The translations under genes and the position numbers were made by a program. Below the pieces are notes generated by a model. That model did no database searches. It was not told the origin of the DNA and saw only the letters and a program-made list of their open reading frames with translations. A DNA stretch of 64,000 bases from Rutpela maculata. Lineage: Eukaryota; Arthropoda; Insecta; Coleoptera; Cerambycidae. Each line of letters opens with the position of its first letter. Position 1 is the stretch's first letter. The stretch lies in assembly GCA_936432065.2 (NCBI GenBank), contig OW386290.2, forward strand, positions 56,177,548 through 56,241,547, in the 5' to 3' direction. Shown here piece by piece: positions 11,223-22,299 of the stretch.

Positions 11223-12385
11223 GACTTTATATTAAAATGATATCTGATTAAGTATTGTTTGTCGGTATAGTTCCGATTGTAATTGGGATAAAATAATTCT
11301 ATTATTAACTAAACATTTTCATAAATGTTTATACGAGAGATTGGTATTTCATGCCACAGTACACAATAATCAGCTGCGTTTTGTTGATAGAACTCTATAT
11401 ATTTCCAGGGCCGGATATAGAGGGGGTATGGGAGGGTGTCACATCCCCCTCCAACTTTGAAGCCAGCCAGCATGGCCAAATCTGTTTGTTCTAGCCTCTA
11501 GCTCAGAGCGCTGTATGTATAGGAGTATGTATATGTATATTTACAGTGCCCCGTCATAATTGCTGGAAACGCAAACAAGACACTTCAATTCATCAAAAGT
11601 CTTTTATCAGATTTACATTTTTTTTATATCCCAAAAAGTAAATGACCAAATTGAGATGTTTTCTATGAAAGGACCAATCGGAATAATTTTTTTTGCAAAT
11701 TGTTTATTGGAACATAGGTAAAAAGAAAAAGGAACATTGGTAAAAAAAAACAGGCTGCTGGGACTTTTCTATTAATAAACTAGCAATTTCAAGCACAAGA
11801 CAAATTAAGTAAATTTGTCAGTTTGCTATCTCGGAAAGTATTTAAGAAAACCGACTGAAAATGTATACTCGGGTGTTTCCGAAGTCGCTGATTATACGAT
11901 TTTGAAGTGAACATTGGAAAATTCAAGATTGGCGACTATAGTGTATAAAAACATTGTTACGTGTTAAATTCCCTTAGAAAAAGAATTATCATTTTAATCG
12001 GAACAATCAACTATTTCAAATAAAATACGACCTTTTAATCGTGATAATAATTGGTTGCCTACCTAGTCACCTCATATGGATAGATTTATATAGCTCACTA
12101 TTTGAATTTATTTGCGGTAATATAAGAAATTTAGCAAAAACAGCACCTTTCCTCCACCGAAATGTAGTCCCGAAATAAATAGTAAAGTATTTGCAAACTG
12201 GATGATATGAGATAAATTTTATGATTATGTTATATTTATGTGTTAGGTTTACTTTAGTTTTAAGGTCCTTTTTACCGCGTCTATATTAATTTGTTGGTGA
12301 TAACATTTTTTTTGTGTGTCCTTCTATTGAGATCCTCGCTCGCTTTCTGGAGTTCTGTTTCGTCTGAGGTGCTAAACAGTTAAGA
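11223..12385. other. No gene recognised; possible isolated hAT-like tip at 11406
   Basis: At 11406 the sequence CAGGGCCGGATATAG followed by a G-rich then C-rich stretch resembles one terminus of a hAT-type element. I found no matching far end or 8-bp duplication, so this is only a suggestion. The rest is AT-rich and lacks coding signal. Confidence 0.3.
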
Positions 12386-12750
12386 TTGTTAACTTTTGAG
12401 CTGTTTTACTCTAGTGAAAATCGTGTGTGTCCATTCAGTTGGGAGTTATTTCACTCAGTAATTAAATATTGTGGAGAATATTTTCTGTTGAGAATTGTGT
12501 ATTTTGTGTTCCCTCAATTATCGTTTATACGGATTATTGTTCAGCTCATGGTAAGTTTTCTTTCCACCATCTTAATTAGAAGATTCCTACGAAGTTCTTT
12601 TACTTCCTTTCAGAACTGTATCCCGAAACCAGCCCTCAGACAAGTCCATGTATTCGAAGAAGCCTTCTACGGAGTGTAGAAGTAAGTAACAGTTTTTAGC
12701 CGTTGTTCTTATGTAACGATGTCCTATTATTTTTTTTATATTTCAGTGCT
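12386..12750 (+). other. Candidate spliced transcript with two very short introns
   Basis: Two canonical intron-like segments sit 68 bp apart: 12551-12613 (63 bp, starts GTAAGT, ends TTACTTCCTTTCAG) and 12682-12746 (65 bp, starts GTAAGT, ends TATATTTCAG). The lengths and pyrimidine tracts fit small insect introns. An ATG (12548-12550) abuts the first donor and, once spliced, would open a 22-residue frame ending at the TAG at 12676. The first intron is a multiple of three without stops, so the frame is also open unspliced. No family resemblance is seen. It could be the 5' exons of a gene, a non-coding RNA or chance. Confidence 0.35.
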
Positions 12751-13598
12751 TTAATTTTTTTTGTGCGTTGGGTCATTTATTTTCCGTTCTCCTCCCTGGT
12801 GTTGTATTATTTTTCCCTCTTGGATTGATCAATCTACGTGCCGATTTTATGTGAAATCTATTGTCCCTGGAGTTAAGCAATAAGATTATGGTTCAAGACC
12901 GCCCAGGCAGGATTGTTACATCCTAGCCTCCAGCCGATTGTTTTGCTGTCGCCGTCCTACGTGATATTTTTGGGATCGCCGACGAAGCGGGGAAACCTAC
13001 CCTCTACGCCGTAGGATTACAGCTAAGTGCCAACCTTTTTGCGACATATCTAACTGCAATCAACCTATACAGTTATAGAAAAATCTTTTATCTCTCTAGT
13101 GTTAATATTATTGTGTGGCTATATTTTATTTAATTATCTATTTACCTTAATTGCCTTATTTATAGGAGTAATAATATTTTTTTGGGGTGTTACTTTACAC
13201 CTGAATATTTTATTATTTATTATATTAATATGTATATGAATCTTATGCGGTCTTTTTGACGAAAGTGATCACCTTCGGTGCACAGAGATCATTATTATAT
13301 AAAATATTTTATTTCGGCTATTTGCCCAGTTTGTGATAGCTACGTTAAACGTATATAATGTGAAATATTGATTATCTATTTATATTTTAAAGTGTTATCT
13401 TTGAATTTTTATTACTATTAAATATAGCTACTATTATCGAAAATTAACATATTTTGTTTTACCATATTCCACTCAATATCCCCCCAGTGCAATCAGTTAA
13501 ACAATTACCACCCTCTTACTCACTTCCCCGCCGATTAGTTGGCCGAAGTGCGTTAGCCCGTCGGGCAGAGCGCGAAAAGCCTTCTCTTTCTTGACCTA
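12751..13598. other. No gene recognised; moderately GC-rich 12880-13040
   Basis: Downstream of the candidate introns a segment with normal base composition (about 12880-13040) includes CCTACGTGATATTTTTGGG and CTACGCCGTAGGATTACAG. It reads like transcribed non-coding or LTR-like DNA, but I found no second copy, primer-binding site or coding region. The remainder is AT-rich. Confidence 0.3.
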
Positions 13599-14601
13599 CC
13601 CAATACTGACGTATAACCAGATGGGACCTTCACTACTTATTAAAGCATGTTACTTTACATAGGAAATCAAAATTGACGACACTCTCCATTGGTCGAGACC
13701 GAAGATATAAGAAAAAAACTAAAAAAAAAGAAATTTAGAAATTTAAGATTTAATCAAATATAACTTTAGAACTAAAATAGATAAAAATACAATTTTTTTT
13801 TGGTTTTGACAAATAAACATTGCTTTTTAATTTGAAGTATAATTTATTGCAATAATTAAAAAATTAACATAAAAAAACTAGCAAAATTCAAAAAGATACA
13901 CAAATCAGCAATATTTTTCTAATTCTTAACTCGCCATAACTCGCTTATATAACGAGGTATTCAATTTTTTCTTTCACCAAAAACTGACACATTTAATAGG
14001 CTTCATTTTGTCTCGATTAATGCTGGATCTAATTTTTTAATTAAAAGCGCTACAGCCTTTGAAACACAACGAAGCACAGTACGGCAATGAAGACGCGAGG
14101 CTTCCTTTCCCGCCCGCGCTACTTTCTCGGCCCATCAAGAAACGTATCGGCTGCTGGCCTCATTATTTATTGTCTGGATAAATATTGATAAGTATATACT
14201 ATTTTACTTACATGTAGGCTATTACAGTTTATGTATATTGTAGATTCATTTTTATCAATGGAGAAAAACTACATGTTTGTTTTACGAAACTGCTGAAAGC
14301 AGTGAAAATCTAATGGTAAAAAACCAACTGTTACTGACATCAGATCTATTATTAATTGTGCAAATGAAAGAAAATATGCAATTTCATTAAAATTTTTATA
14401 AAACAAAGTGGTGGCACTTATTTACACACCCTTCGATACCGATTTCATTATTCTTGTCTGACATCTTTTTGTAATAAATAACATTAGCAAAGATAATACG
14501 TATTGTCTCTGATATTAGTAATGCGATAAAAAAATGCAAGTGAGCCTTTATGTAGTTATAATAAAGAAAAAAAATAAGTTTAAAATAAAATGGCATTGTC
14601 T

Positions 14602-15262
14602 GATTTGTGGAAAATCCAGAAAAATTAAGAATAAATTAAGAACATCTTTAAGTACCAGTTTGTACAGGAACGGGTGCGGAAACTAGAAGAAAATATATAT
14701 ATTAAAGCTGCAGTGTCGCATTGTGATACAGAAATACGAGGCAGGTTACATTTATTCAGATTTATTTGGCTAATGGAAATTATCATAAAATTTATTATGC
14801 AAAATATATTAGCAAAAAAAAATTAAATGTGTACAAACTAAACAACTGAAAGAAAAAAATGAATTTAAAGTAAAGTTAAATATTTTATTTAAGGAGGTTT
14901 ATCTTGCTGTTTTGCAATAAAGAATTCTTAACTCTAATATTTCTAAAAACACGCCTTAATGATATATTTGAAGAAATGACGGAAGAAAAATTAGATTATT
15001 ATAGCAGTGGAAATATAAGAAAGAGATTAGAAAAGCATTTAAGCAAACAAAGTGTTTTGTGAACACAAAGAAAATACAACAACAGTTCATTCAAGTGATA
15101 ATAAAGCTAAAAGGATTTTTGTTGTCAGTCACAAGTGAATCAGGCGAAGAAAACTTGGTTCATGAGAATGAATTGACAATTCCTGATAAAGCTGCCGGTA
15201 TCTTAAGAGAAGCTATAGCTGGATGTTTTAAAACTATGAAAAAAACACGACTACTAATCTGA
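14602..15262 (+). pseudogene. N-terminal remnant of an orphan element protein (CxxC ... YHxxC zinc-binding-like region)
   Basis: In shifting frames the translation gives CLICGKSRKIKNKL, then ERVRKLEENIYIKAAVSHCD, TEIRGRLH, and NGNYHKICYAKYISKKK. An open stretch (15059-15262) follows with SESGEENLVHENELTIPDKA. The CxxC, A..D...R and YH..C..Y layout is one I associate with the N-terminal part of a large multi-copy arthropod protein that downstream has a DNxD segment and ends in a CXC domain. Several frameshifts are present. The role is unknown; a Zn-binding module is inferred from Cys/His spacing only. Confidence 0.5.
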
Positions 15263-15445
15263 ATGAACATAAATGTAAACAAGAAGTTTCAGATTTGTTA
15301 TAAACATTTATGTCGTGGATACTAAATATGTCAGACAAACAAATTTGATTTAAACGTTATTTCTATAGTAATGGAATTTATATTAATACTTATGGAAAAA
15401 AAAAACAAGCTTAGGCCATTATTTTAATCCATAACATATCACTAC

Positions 15446-15965
15446 ATGTGTTTCGTGCCGTCAGAAGAAAAAGAACTTAATGATATGCTTTATTCTTTTG
15501 GCTATGGTTATTCCTACGGTGAAATACGTACATTTTTAACGTCTTTAGCTAGTCACGTATTAGTAAAAACTGGTGACGACATTTTTGTACCACCTGGAGT
15601 TCCTCCAGTAAGTTCGGAAGAAAACAATAATTACATTTATCGCAGCGATAATTTTGATCAAAACGAAGACAGGCTAGATGGTAAAAATCCCACTAGGAAT
15701 AGTATTATTTAAAAAAAAGAACAGCCTATTTACACAAGTATATTTAGATCGTCTATCCAATTTTAACCGATTTTAACCCTTCCAGTTTACATGAAAACAA
15801 AAATATGTATATACATGTACAAAAATCCAACTAATCGTTCAGAGCATCTACGAGTTAGTGAAAGCATGGCAAATAATTGTTTTGGTTATGTGGTTACCTC
15901 TGACATTTTATGGAAAATATTAAAATATACGAAGCAAAGTAAAAACTTTACTAGCTGGCATGATT
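15446..15965 (+). pseudogene. Middle-region remnant of the same orphan protein (DNFDxN segment)
   Basis: The open frame at 15446-15712 reads MCFVPSEEKELNDMLYSFGY, then SYGEIRTFLTSLASHV and NYIYRSDNFDQNEDRLDG, matching my recollection of the DNxDxN...LDG block in this arthropod family. After a frameshift, ANNCFGYVVTSDILWKILKY followed by WHDF fits the LW.....W.G block that follows it. The 650-bp repeat (minus) then interrupts the gene at 15966, so the remaining protein is lost. The order agrees with the fragment at 14602-15262. Confidence 0.5.
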
Positions 15966-16452
15966 TTACTTCCACATCCAGTGGAAGTATAGTAACGACA
16001 AAAAAATTTTTAAAAATTTTTATTGTTCAAATAGGCTTAGAATTTCATGAAACGTCGAGATTTCAAGTTTGAGCGAAAAAAAAATTTGTCTGTCTGTCGG
16101 TCTGTAACTTTTTTTGTGCGCACGTTTACTCTGGAACCGTTTGAGATATTGACTTGAAATTTGATACACATATGTACTTTAACAAGATCTAGAACTAGAT
16201 TGTATTTTCATCTTGTTCCGTCGAAGGGTTGGGGGGTAAATTGGGGTAAATTTGGAGTAAATAGGTAAATCAAGCAGATAAGAGTTCATAAAATTGATAT
16301 TTAGTATAGACAAGAGAAGCTAAGGTCTCAAAAAAATTTTTGGTATTAGCCACCCCCATTACCACCCCCACCCCATTATTAAAAGGGATGAAAAAAATGT
16401 GATTTAGTGTGTGTACAAGAACCAGAAACCTCAAAATATTTTTTTACTTTAT
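15966..16452 (-). repeat. 650-bp hairpin-ended repeat family, copy C (5' truncated)
   Basis: The inverse orientation shows the terminal hairpin first (ACTTCCAC ATCCA GTGGAAGT). It is followed by TATAGTAACG, the GTCTGTCTGTCGG run, GTTTACTCTGGAACCG, and one G/C-rich tract. It stops near 16452 without the CGCTGCCCAAGG start, so about 200 bp of the family's 5' part is missing. It sits inside the orphan-protein remnant of the long-TIR element. Confidence 0.82.
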
Positions 16453-16995
16453 TTATGGTGAACGCGGGATGTACCGGGAACGAGTGGGGAAGCCTCGCGA
16501 CTCCGTCGCCGTAGCGCGCTTCGTTGTGTTTAAAAGGCTGTACCGCTTTTATTTACAGAGCTAGACGCAGCATTAATTGAGACAAAATGAAGTCTATGAA
16601 ATTTGGCAGTTTTTGGTGAATAAAACATTCGAATAGCTCAATACATAAGCGAGTTACAATGAGTTAGACCTTCCAAAAAAATTGACAATTTGTGTACCAT
16701 CTTAATCAACGTCAATTTTTTAATGTTAAAGTTATTATTTTTGTAATAAATTATACATCAAATTAAAGAGAATTGTTTGTACTATAAAACTAAAAAAATA
16801 TATATAATTTTATCTTTTTTCGTTTGAAAGTTATTCGTGGTTGAATTTGAATTTTGTTATTTTCACTTTTTTTTGTTTTTTTCTTGTAACTTCAGTCTCG
16901 ACCAATGGAGAGTGTCGTCAAAAGTGATTTCCTATGTAAAAAAACCTGCTGAATAAAATGAAATAGGTTTTATTTGGTTATACCTCGGTATTGGG

Positions 16996-17689
16996 TTAGT
17001 GAACGATAGAGCCAGCCATCCGACGTACTACGTGGCTTCCATCGCCACTCACTAAAAACTAAATTTATTTTATTACTGGCAGCCTGTTGCTAGATGGAAA
17101 GATATAAGTGTCTTTTAGAAAATTTTATTTGGTATCCATAACGATAAATATATTATTTTTCTATTATTTTTAGTTAGGGCTTTTCTATTAATGTAGTCAT
17201 AGCGCCGGTAATAACATGATATATTTTTTAATGTATTGTTTAATATATATTATTGTTTTAATTTAATACGTAATTTTTAAAATTGAAAATAATGGTCTGA
17301 AAATAGTAAATACTTAGTATACAACTTAAACTTTGTTTACGTGCATTTTACGTGGAAATTGCAGTAAAAAGTGTTTTAATATTGTAAGGAGAGGATTGTT
17401 AAAAAATTAAGTACAATTTTTTTCATTATTTATTTCTACACAATTATAAGAATTGTTTACTTAAAAAATATATAAAAATATAAATTTAATTAAACATTCT
17501 TTAAAATAATTTTTTTTTCAATTTCGAGTTGTTTATCAATGAAAATATTCCTCCTCTTGTTCTTCATCTTCATTTCTTTCTTCTTCTTGAACATCGTCGA
17601 TTTCATTATCGTAAAATAATGTATTCAACATATTATTGAGATAAATCTCATCTCTTCCTCTTGAAAAGTTTGGTACTAATATATTAAGG
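16996..17689 (-). other. Mostly featureless; short acidic open frame at 17536-17690
   Basis: On the minus strand a frame ending at 17536 reads RGRDEIYLNNMLNTLFYDNE, then IDDVQEEERNEDEEQEEEYF and a stop. It looks like the acidic C-terminal end of a protein, but I cannot name it. It ends where the dispersed repeat copy begins (17690), so it may have been truncated there. The remaining sequence is AT-rich and unrecognised. Confidence 0.35.
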
Positions 17690-18372
17690 AGGTACTAAGG
17701 AGGCTGTCTTTACCGTATGTATATCCCGGGATCACGAAAGCGCACTGTATTTAAAATTTGTATGCCCTTTGAACTAATTAACAGTAATTCAGTAACGGGT
17801 AATTAAATTACATCTATTTAAAATATTTTTTTTTAAAAATTTTGAATGATTTACCCAAATATTTAAAAAAAAAATGGTTACTTTATTTAAAGAAACCAAG
17901 GTTAACCCCCAACTGGGGTGAAGGAGAGTTACTCATAAATCGTATATTTAGGTGCAAAATGGCATTCTAAACATTCTTATAACTTTTCTCAAAAATATAA
18001 ACTTGAGCCAGAAAATCTCATTTTTATACTTCATTGCCACCATCTTGAATTATCCAATTTTCAAAATTGTAATCATCGACATCAAAATCCCGAATACATA
18101 TTTTCAGTTGGATTTCTCAAACAGTTTCCAAGGTAGCAAATTAACAAAGTTAATTAATTTGTTTAGTGTTTAAAATTGTTTGTTTATTAATAACAAAATG
18201 AAAAAGTCCCAGTGGCCTGTTTTTTCTTTTTATCAATGTTCCTTAGACTTCAATAAACAATTTGCAAACAAAATTAGAGCGATTAATCCTTTGCCAGAAA
18301 ACTTCTCAGAAAATATCTATTTTGACGCGACTATTTATATATAAAGAAACTAAAGGAGCAAAACCGGCTCTG
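17690..18372 (+). repeat. Dispersed repeat of about 700 bp, copy 1 (possible hAT-type end)
   Basis: This aligns along its whole length with 39917-40797. Shared blocks include GGAGGTACTAAGGA, TCCCGGGATCA, AACGGGTAATTAAATTAC, GTTTGTTTATTAATAAC and ATGTTCCTTAGACTTC. Both copies end ACCGGCYCTG, a terminus like those of hAT elements. In this copy TATATT occurs on both sides (before AAGGAGG and after GGCTCTG), a possible short target duplication. It has no coding capacity. This copy lacks the MITE found in copy 2 and serves as its empty site. Confidence 0.75.
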
Positions 18373-18537
18373 TATATTCCTATTAATAAAACTACCCAGT
18401 ATAGATCATCCTATCTTTCAGCTAGTTTATACAATAAAATATCAGAAGAATTTAAAAGTCTTTCATATCAAACATTCAAAAATAAAATTAAGTCTGTGTT
18501 TGCGCAGTGGCTGATTACTTTCATTGCCGCCTAATAT
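18373..18537 (+). pseudogene. LINE ORF2 C-terminal fragment
   Basis: Directly after the dispersed repeat the frame reads LYIPINKTTQYRSSYLSASL, then YNKISEEFKSLSYQTFKNKI and KSVFAQWLI. This matches the P.....Y..S....YN..P...K.L....FK..L pattern of CR1/Jockey-group C-termini. The upstream part of this LINE was not found left of the repeat, so it may have been 5' truncated before the repeat inserted. Confidence 0.55.
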
Positions 18538-19190
18538 ATCATGTTTTTTTCATCTATCTCCTTAGCCATCTACTTATTTGTGATGTAACTTTTGTTTGTC
18601 ATAGCATAGTCTATTTATTGTTGTTGGTATTTATTTTTTGTGTTTTTTATTTATCGCGTATCTATGTACGTGGCGTAATTATATATATTCTGTATTTACT
18701 GAAATTTGTGGTTGGGATTTACATCAGCTTTTAGCTGACACCCTACCATATTAAAGTTTATTATTTTTGTTATTAGATTTTTTTGAAAAAATTTTTTTTT
18801 TTTTTGGAGTCTACAACTATTAATTGCAAAAATTTTGCGAAATTAACACAATGTTAGAAATTCTTTCGTTATTTGCAACCTCAGCAGAGCGAAGCAAATT
18901 ATTGCAAAACTAATTATGATAATTGTCGGCATAACATTTTATAAGCCTTTATTGATTGTTTTTATGGGAATATTTGTAAAGGCGTAAAACGACATAAAGT
19001 CTAAAATAAAAATTTAAACGAAAGTGGAACTTTTGGCGTACTTCCAGATTCCAGATTCTGCGCTGAATTTGACGTACTTTCTACTTTTCCATTTTTAGTG
19101 GAAATGTCCAAATGTCCAAATTAAACTCCCCCTTTAACTTTTTTACGTTTAATGTCATACATCTTGCGATGTTTTAAAAATTATTTTGGC
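18538..19190. other. No gene recognised
   Basis: AT-rich sequence with a poly-T run near 18790-18805 and a weak AGAGCGAAGCAAATTATTGC word near 18885 related to the hairpin motif discussed elsewhere. No coding feature is seen. Confidence 0.35.
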
Positions 19191-19860
19191 TTAGTTCCAA
19201 AAAAATACATTGTAACTTGTTTCATGACGGGGAAATTTTTCAATTAAATTCTTTGTCTTTATGGACGTAGATGGATTCTCCATGGTCTTTAACATTATAA
19301 CTTTCGACGCTTTCTTCCAGTCTGTGGTAGTTGTCTCTGATTTGAATTCCGTCGCCGAGGGCTTCGTTTCATAAATCTCTAATCCTTGGAATTGAGTGTC
19401 GGGAAGACACTCGATTATCCCACGGTCATTATTTGTGTGAGACCCATCTGGGAACCTGATACAATCAAGCCGTGATAATAGGCATCTTAAGGGTGTTTTG
19501 CGTAGTCTAGCAATTGCCGGTAGGAGGCCCTCCAGCCCTCTCTTCTTTGCTTGTTTATCAAGCACTGGGCAGATTTGTAGATCTCCCAATCAGCCGGTAC
19601 TGTAGAACGTATTGCTCTATTGAACAGCTTACACGTTTCTTTACGCAACTCATTTAGTTCTTTGTTCCACTATGGGGAGCTATTTTCTCCTTTGCTTATT
19701 TGTAAGGAGAAGTTATTTTCATACGAGGAGTTAAAGGCAGTCTGTAAATGGGTTACTAGTAACCTACGGACACATCGACTGCTAGGGGCTAACTTAGTTG
19801 AACGAAGACCATTGACGTCCCTAGTTTGCAACAGCAACCAACTCGTTTAGCTAGGGACCG
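19191..19860 (-). pseudogene. LINE ORF2 fragment between endonuclease and RT (R1/I-type)
   Basis: Minus-strand translation from about 19690 gives WNKELNELRKETCKLFNRA, then DWEIYKSAQ. This is the lysine/arginine-rich linker typical between endonuclease and RT in R1/I-type LINEs. The open frame 19589-19191 continues in that role with GIIECLPDTQF and ETKPSATEFKS. It ends before any RT catalytic block. Frameshifts separate the pieces. It lies against the outer arm of the inverted repeat beginning near 19880. Confidence 0.65.
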
Positions 19861-21388
19861 TGAAAGAACTGGAATGAATGACAATTAGCAAATAGTTATT
19901 TACGTAATCAGTTATAAAAAGAGTAATTTTACATGATGAATGTAATATTTGCAAATTACATGAGTCAAGTAAAATTACTGTTTTCATAATATGTTAAGTA
20001 CAAAATTTTCAAATTTCTTATATACCTACTTCTTCATTCCTGCTTTTTGATTTACCAGGTACTATTGAATTCACTGTTAAATTAGCCGATTGTTCTATAT
20101 CAGATGGAATATACATATTCGAATCAACCATTTTCGATTTAATTTGCTTAAAAAAATTGACAATTGAGATTGATAAGTAAAATTTGTTTATATATAACTG
20201 TCAATCCACAGTAACGCTCAGGTATAGTCCGGTGATTTTAGATTAAAAAATAACGATTTCTCGGAAAGTTTTGGGACAAGCGAAAAATTAGCCTACCTAC
20301 AGAATTTCCTCAGGAATCCGAAAAAAATAGTGTTGACCACTCAAAATGGCGGCTTTAATTGTTATTCAACTTTTTGTAAACAAAATGAATTTTGCAACTT
20401 ACTTGTTTGCTTATATCTTCGCTTCTAAAGGTCGTAGAAAAACGTTCGATCCGTCAATTTCTTCGTTACGGGTTCCCCTATAAGGAAGGAATATGCAAAG
20501 AACGAATTTTTGATTGTTAATAACATTTTATGACAAGAAACTAAAAAATTGAATTTCTCGATCCTCGAACTTTGAAGTACTGTAGAAACAAATATAAAAT
20601 CTGCATGTTAACGATATTATGAGAAGTAGTACATATTTTACCCTTAATGAAATGCACTTTGTCCCGTTATACTAAAAGATCATACTAATATTTTACAGTT
20701 CTGTTTCGGTAAAAACATTGTATTTGACGTACATTTACATAATCAAAAAGAATATTTCAAAAAAAATTTAATTTGCGACTTTTTTGCGCAAAAAATCAAT
20801 TTTGCAACTTAAATGTAAATATCTCAGTGGATTTTGAATAAAATTTATTGCAACTAACGGCATTTTAATTGTCATAAAAAAACACGAATTTAAGAAAAAA
20901 AAAATGTTGCTCCGATGCTTTGAAGCCGAGATATGAAGATTTCACGTTTTTTGTGATTACGGCGAAAATATTCTTACTTGAAAATTTAACTGAATATACC
21001 TCAGAGTGTGTGTTATCACTTACAAAAAGTGCCATGTCCATATATCTAGATGGGCCATGGAAAAAAAAATCGAGAAAATTACATCCTTGACGCTCGCGTT
21101 CACGATAGATGCCAGATTCCCCTCCCCCTTCACTGCTAATGGCATACTTGGACAGTTTTACCCCGGCGGCAGCTTTATTTCTCTTTTTCTCGGCTTCAAG
21201 AGTGGCTGGATGGACGTTTTTTTTTAATTCAACTTATTTTTTTTTTTCAGCTTTCCGATTATTCGATTATTTTTCAATTATTCAATTACGTTGCTCCACA
21301 AAAAGAGTTTGTAATACAGCGGCTTTATTATTTTATTATTATAGATAAAATAATTTCAGTAGTTTATAATCAAATATCTTATAATTAT

Positions 21389-22003
21389 TTCCAAATCCAG
21401 TGGAAGTATAGTAACGCAAAAACAAAATTGTAAAAATTTTTATTTTTTAAATAGGCTTAGAATGTTATGAAATGTCGAGATTTTAAGTTTGAGCAAAGAA
21501 GTCTGTCGCTCTGTCGGTCGGTCCGTCTGTAACTTTTTTGTGCGCACGATTACTCTGGAACCGTTTAATATATTGACTTGAAATTTGCTACATGTATGTA
21601 TTTTAACGAGATCTGGAAGATTATATTTTGATCTTATTCCGTTGAAGGGTTGGGGGAAATGGGTGTAAATGGGTAAATTAAGCAAGTAAGAGTCCATAAA
21701 ATTGGTATTTAGTATAAATAAGAGAAGCAAGGTCCCAAAAAATGTTTTGGTATTAGCCACCCCCGTTACCACCCCCCCCACCCCATTATTAAAGGGGGTG
21801 ATAAAAATAAAATTGTGATTTAGTGTGTATACAAGAAGCAATGGCCTCAATTTTGTTTTTTAACTCATCCACCCCCACTACCACCGTTCCTACCCCCACT
21901 ACCGATGTGACATATCGTTTTATTGTTTTTTTTTTCGTTGTGAGAGACTTGGATAGAAAATCTGGATGTGGAAGTAGTGATTCCTTGGGCAGCGTTTTTT
22001 TAC
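21389..22003 (-). repeat. 650-bp hairpin-ended repeat family, copy D
   Basis: This near-complete copy is in inverse orientation: a degraded hairpin end TTTCCAAATCCAGTGGAAG, TATAGTAACG, GTCTGTC runs, GATTACTCTGGAACCG, two C-rich tracts, then GGATGTGGAAGTAGTGATTCC and TTGGGCAGCG. It sits near the centre of the 20.2-23.6 kb palindrome. Open frames across it (for example 21440-21850) follow simple repeats and have no protein resemblance. Confidence 0.85.
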
Positions 22004-22128
22004 AATTTTACAAACATTCTATAATTTAAGCAATCACGCATTATTGTTATGCTATGAATTAGATGTTTATTTCGCTGTTTAAAACAAATTAAATCAATAT
22101 TGATGTCTGTCAGTTTAAATTAAATTAA

Positions 22129-22299
22129 ATGCAAGAAAATGAGGAAGTTATTGGAAACGTTGATATAAATAATGACGATGATGACAATGATTGTCTGTAC
22201 GCAGAAATGCGAGACGAAACGGACAGCGAGTCCGACACAGGAAATCACCCTAAAAAAAACGAGGACAGAAAAATAAGCTTTAGATTGTACATTCAATAA
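22129..22299 (+). CDS. Short acidic open frame in the palindrome centre
   Basis: A 56-codon frame starts at ATG 22129 with MQENEEVIGNVDINNDDDDN, continues DCLYAEMRDETDSESDTGN, and ends with TAA inside an AATAAA (22295-22300). Its acidic composition, in-frame stop and adjacent polyadenylation signal suggest the C-terminal end of an element protein whose upstream part was cut off by repeat copy D. Similar acidic endings occur on the CXC remnant at 30084-30419. A link between them is a guess; the family is not identified. Confidence 0.35.
   Translation: MQENEEVIGNVDINNDDDDNDCLYAEMRDETDSESDTGNHPKKNEDRKISFRLYIQ

Larger units (their letters stand above)
13599..16995. mobile_element. Long-TIR element (arms about 515 bp) carrying orphan-protein remnants
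   Basis: The left arm (13599-14115) and right arm (16475-16995) are diverged reverse complements. The tips read CCCAATACTGACGTATAACC and its counterpart, and the internal block GACGACACTCTCCATTGG is nearly perfect. A TA dinucleotide lies outside each tip (13597-13598 and about 16997-16998), as expected for TA target duplication. Between the arms lie plus-strand remnants of a protein with a CxxC...YHxxC segment and a DNFDxN segment, and a minus-orientation copy of the 650-bp repeat. This looks like a decayed, once-autonomous element whose main protein is the orphan family, but cause and cargo cannot be separated from one copy. Confidence 0.75.

Noticed and set aside
16996..17100. Second copy of the 13.5-kb flank as evidence of a longer inverted repeat
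   Set aside because: Outside 13599 and 16995 the sequences do not pair beyond a few bases, so the arms end there.
21440..21850. 136-codon minus-strand protein in repeat copy D
   Set aside because: It coincides with the non-coding 650-bp repeat. The same region in the other copies is closed in that frame.
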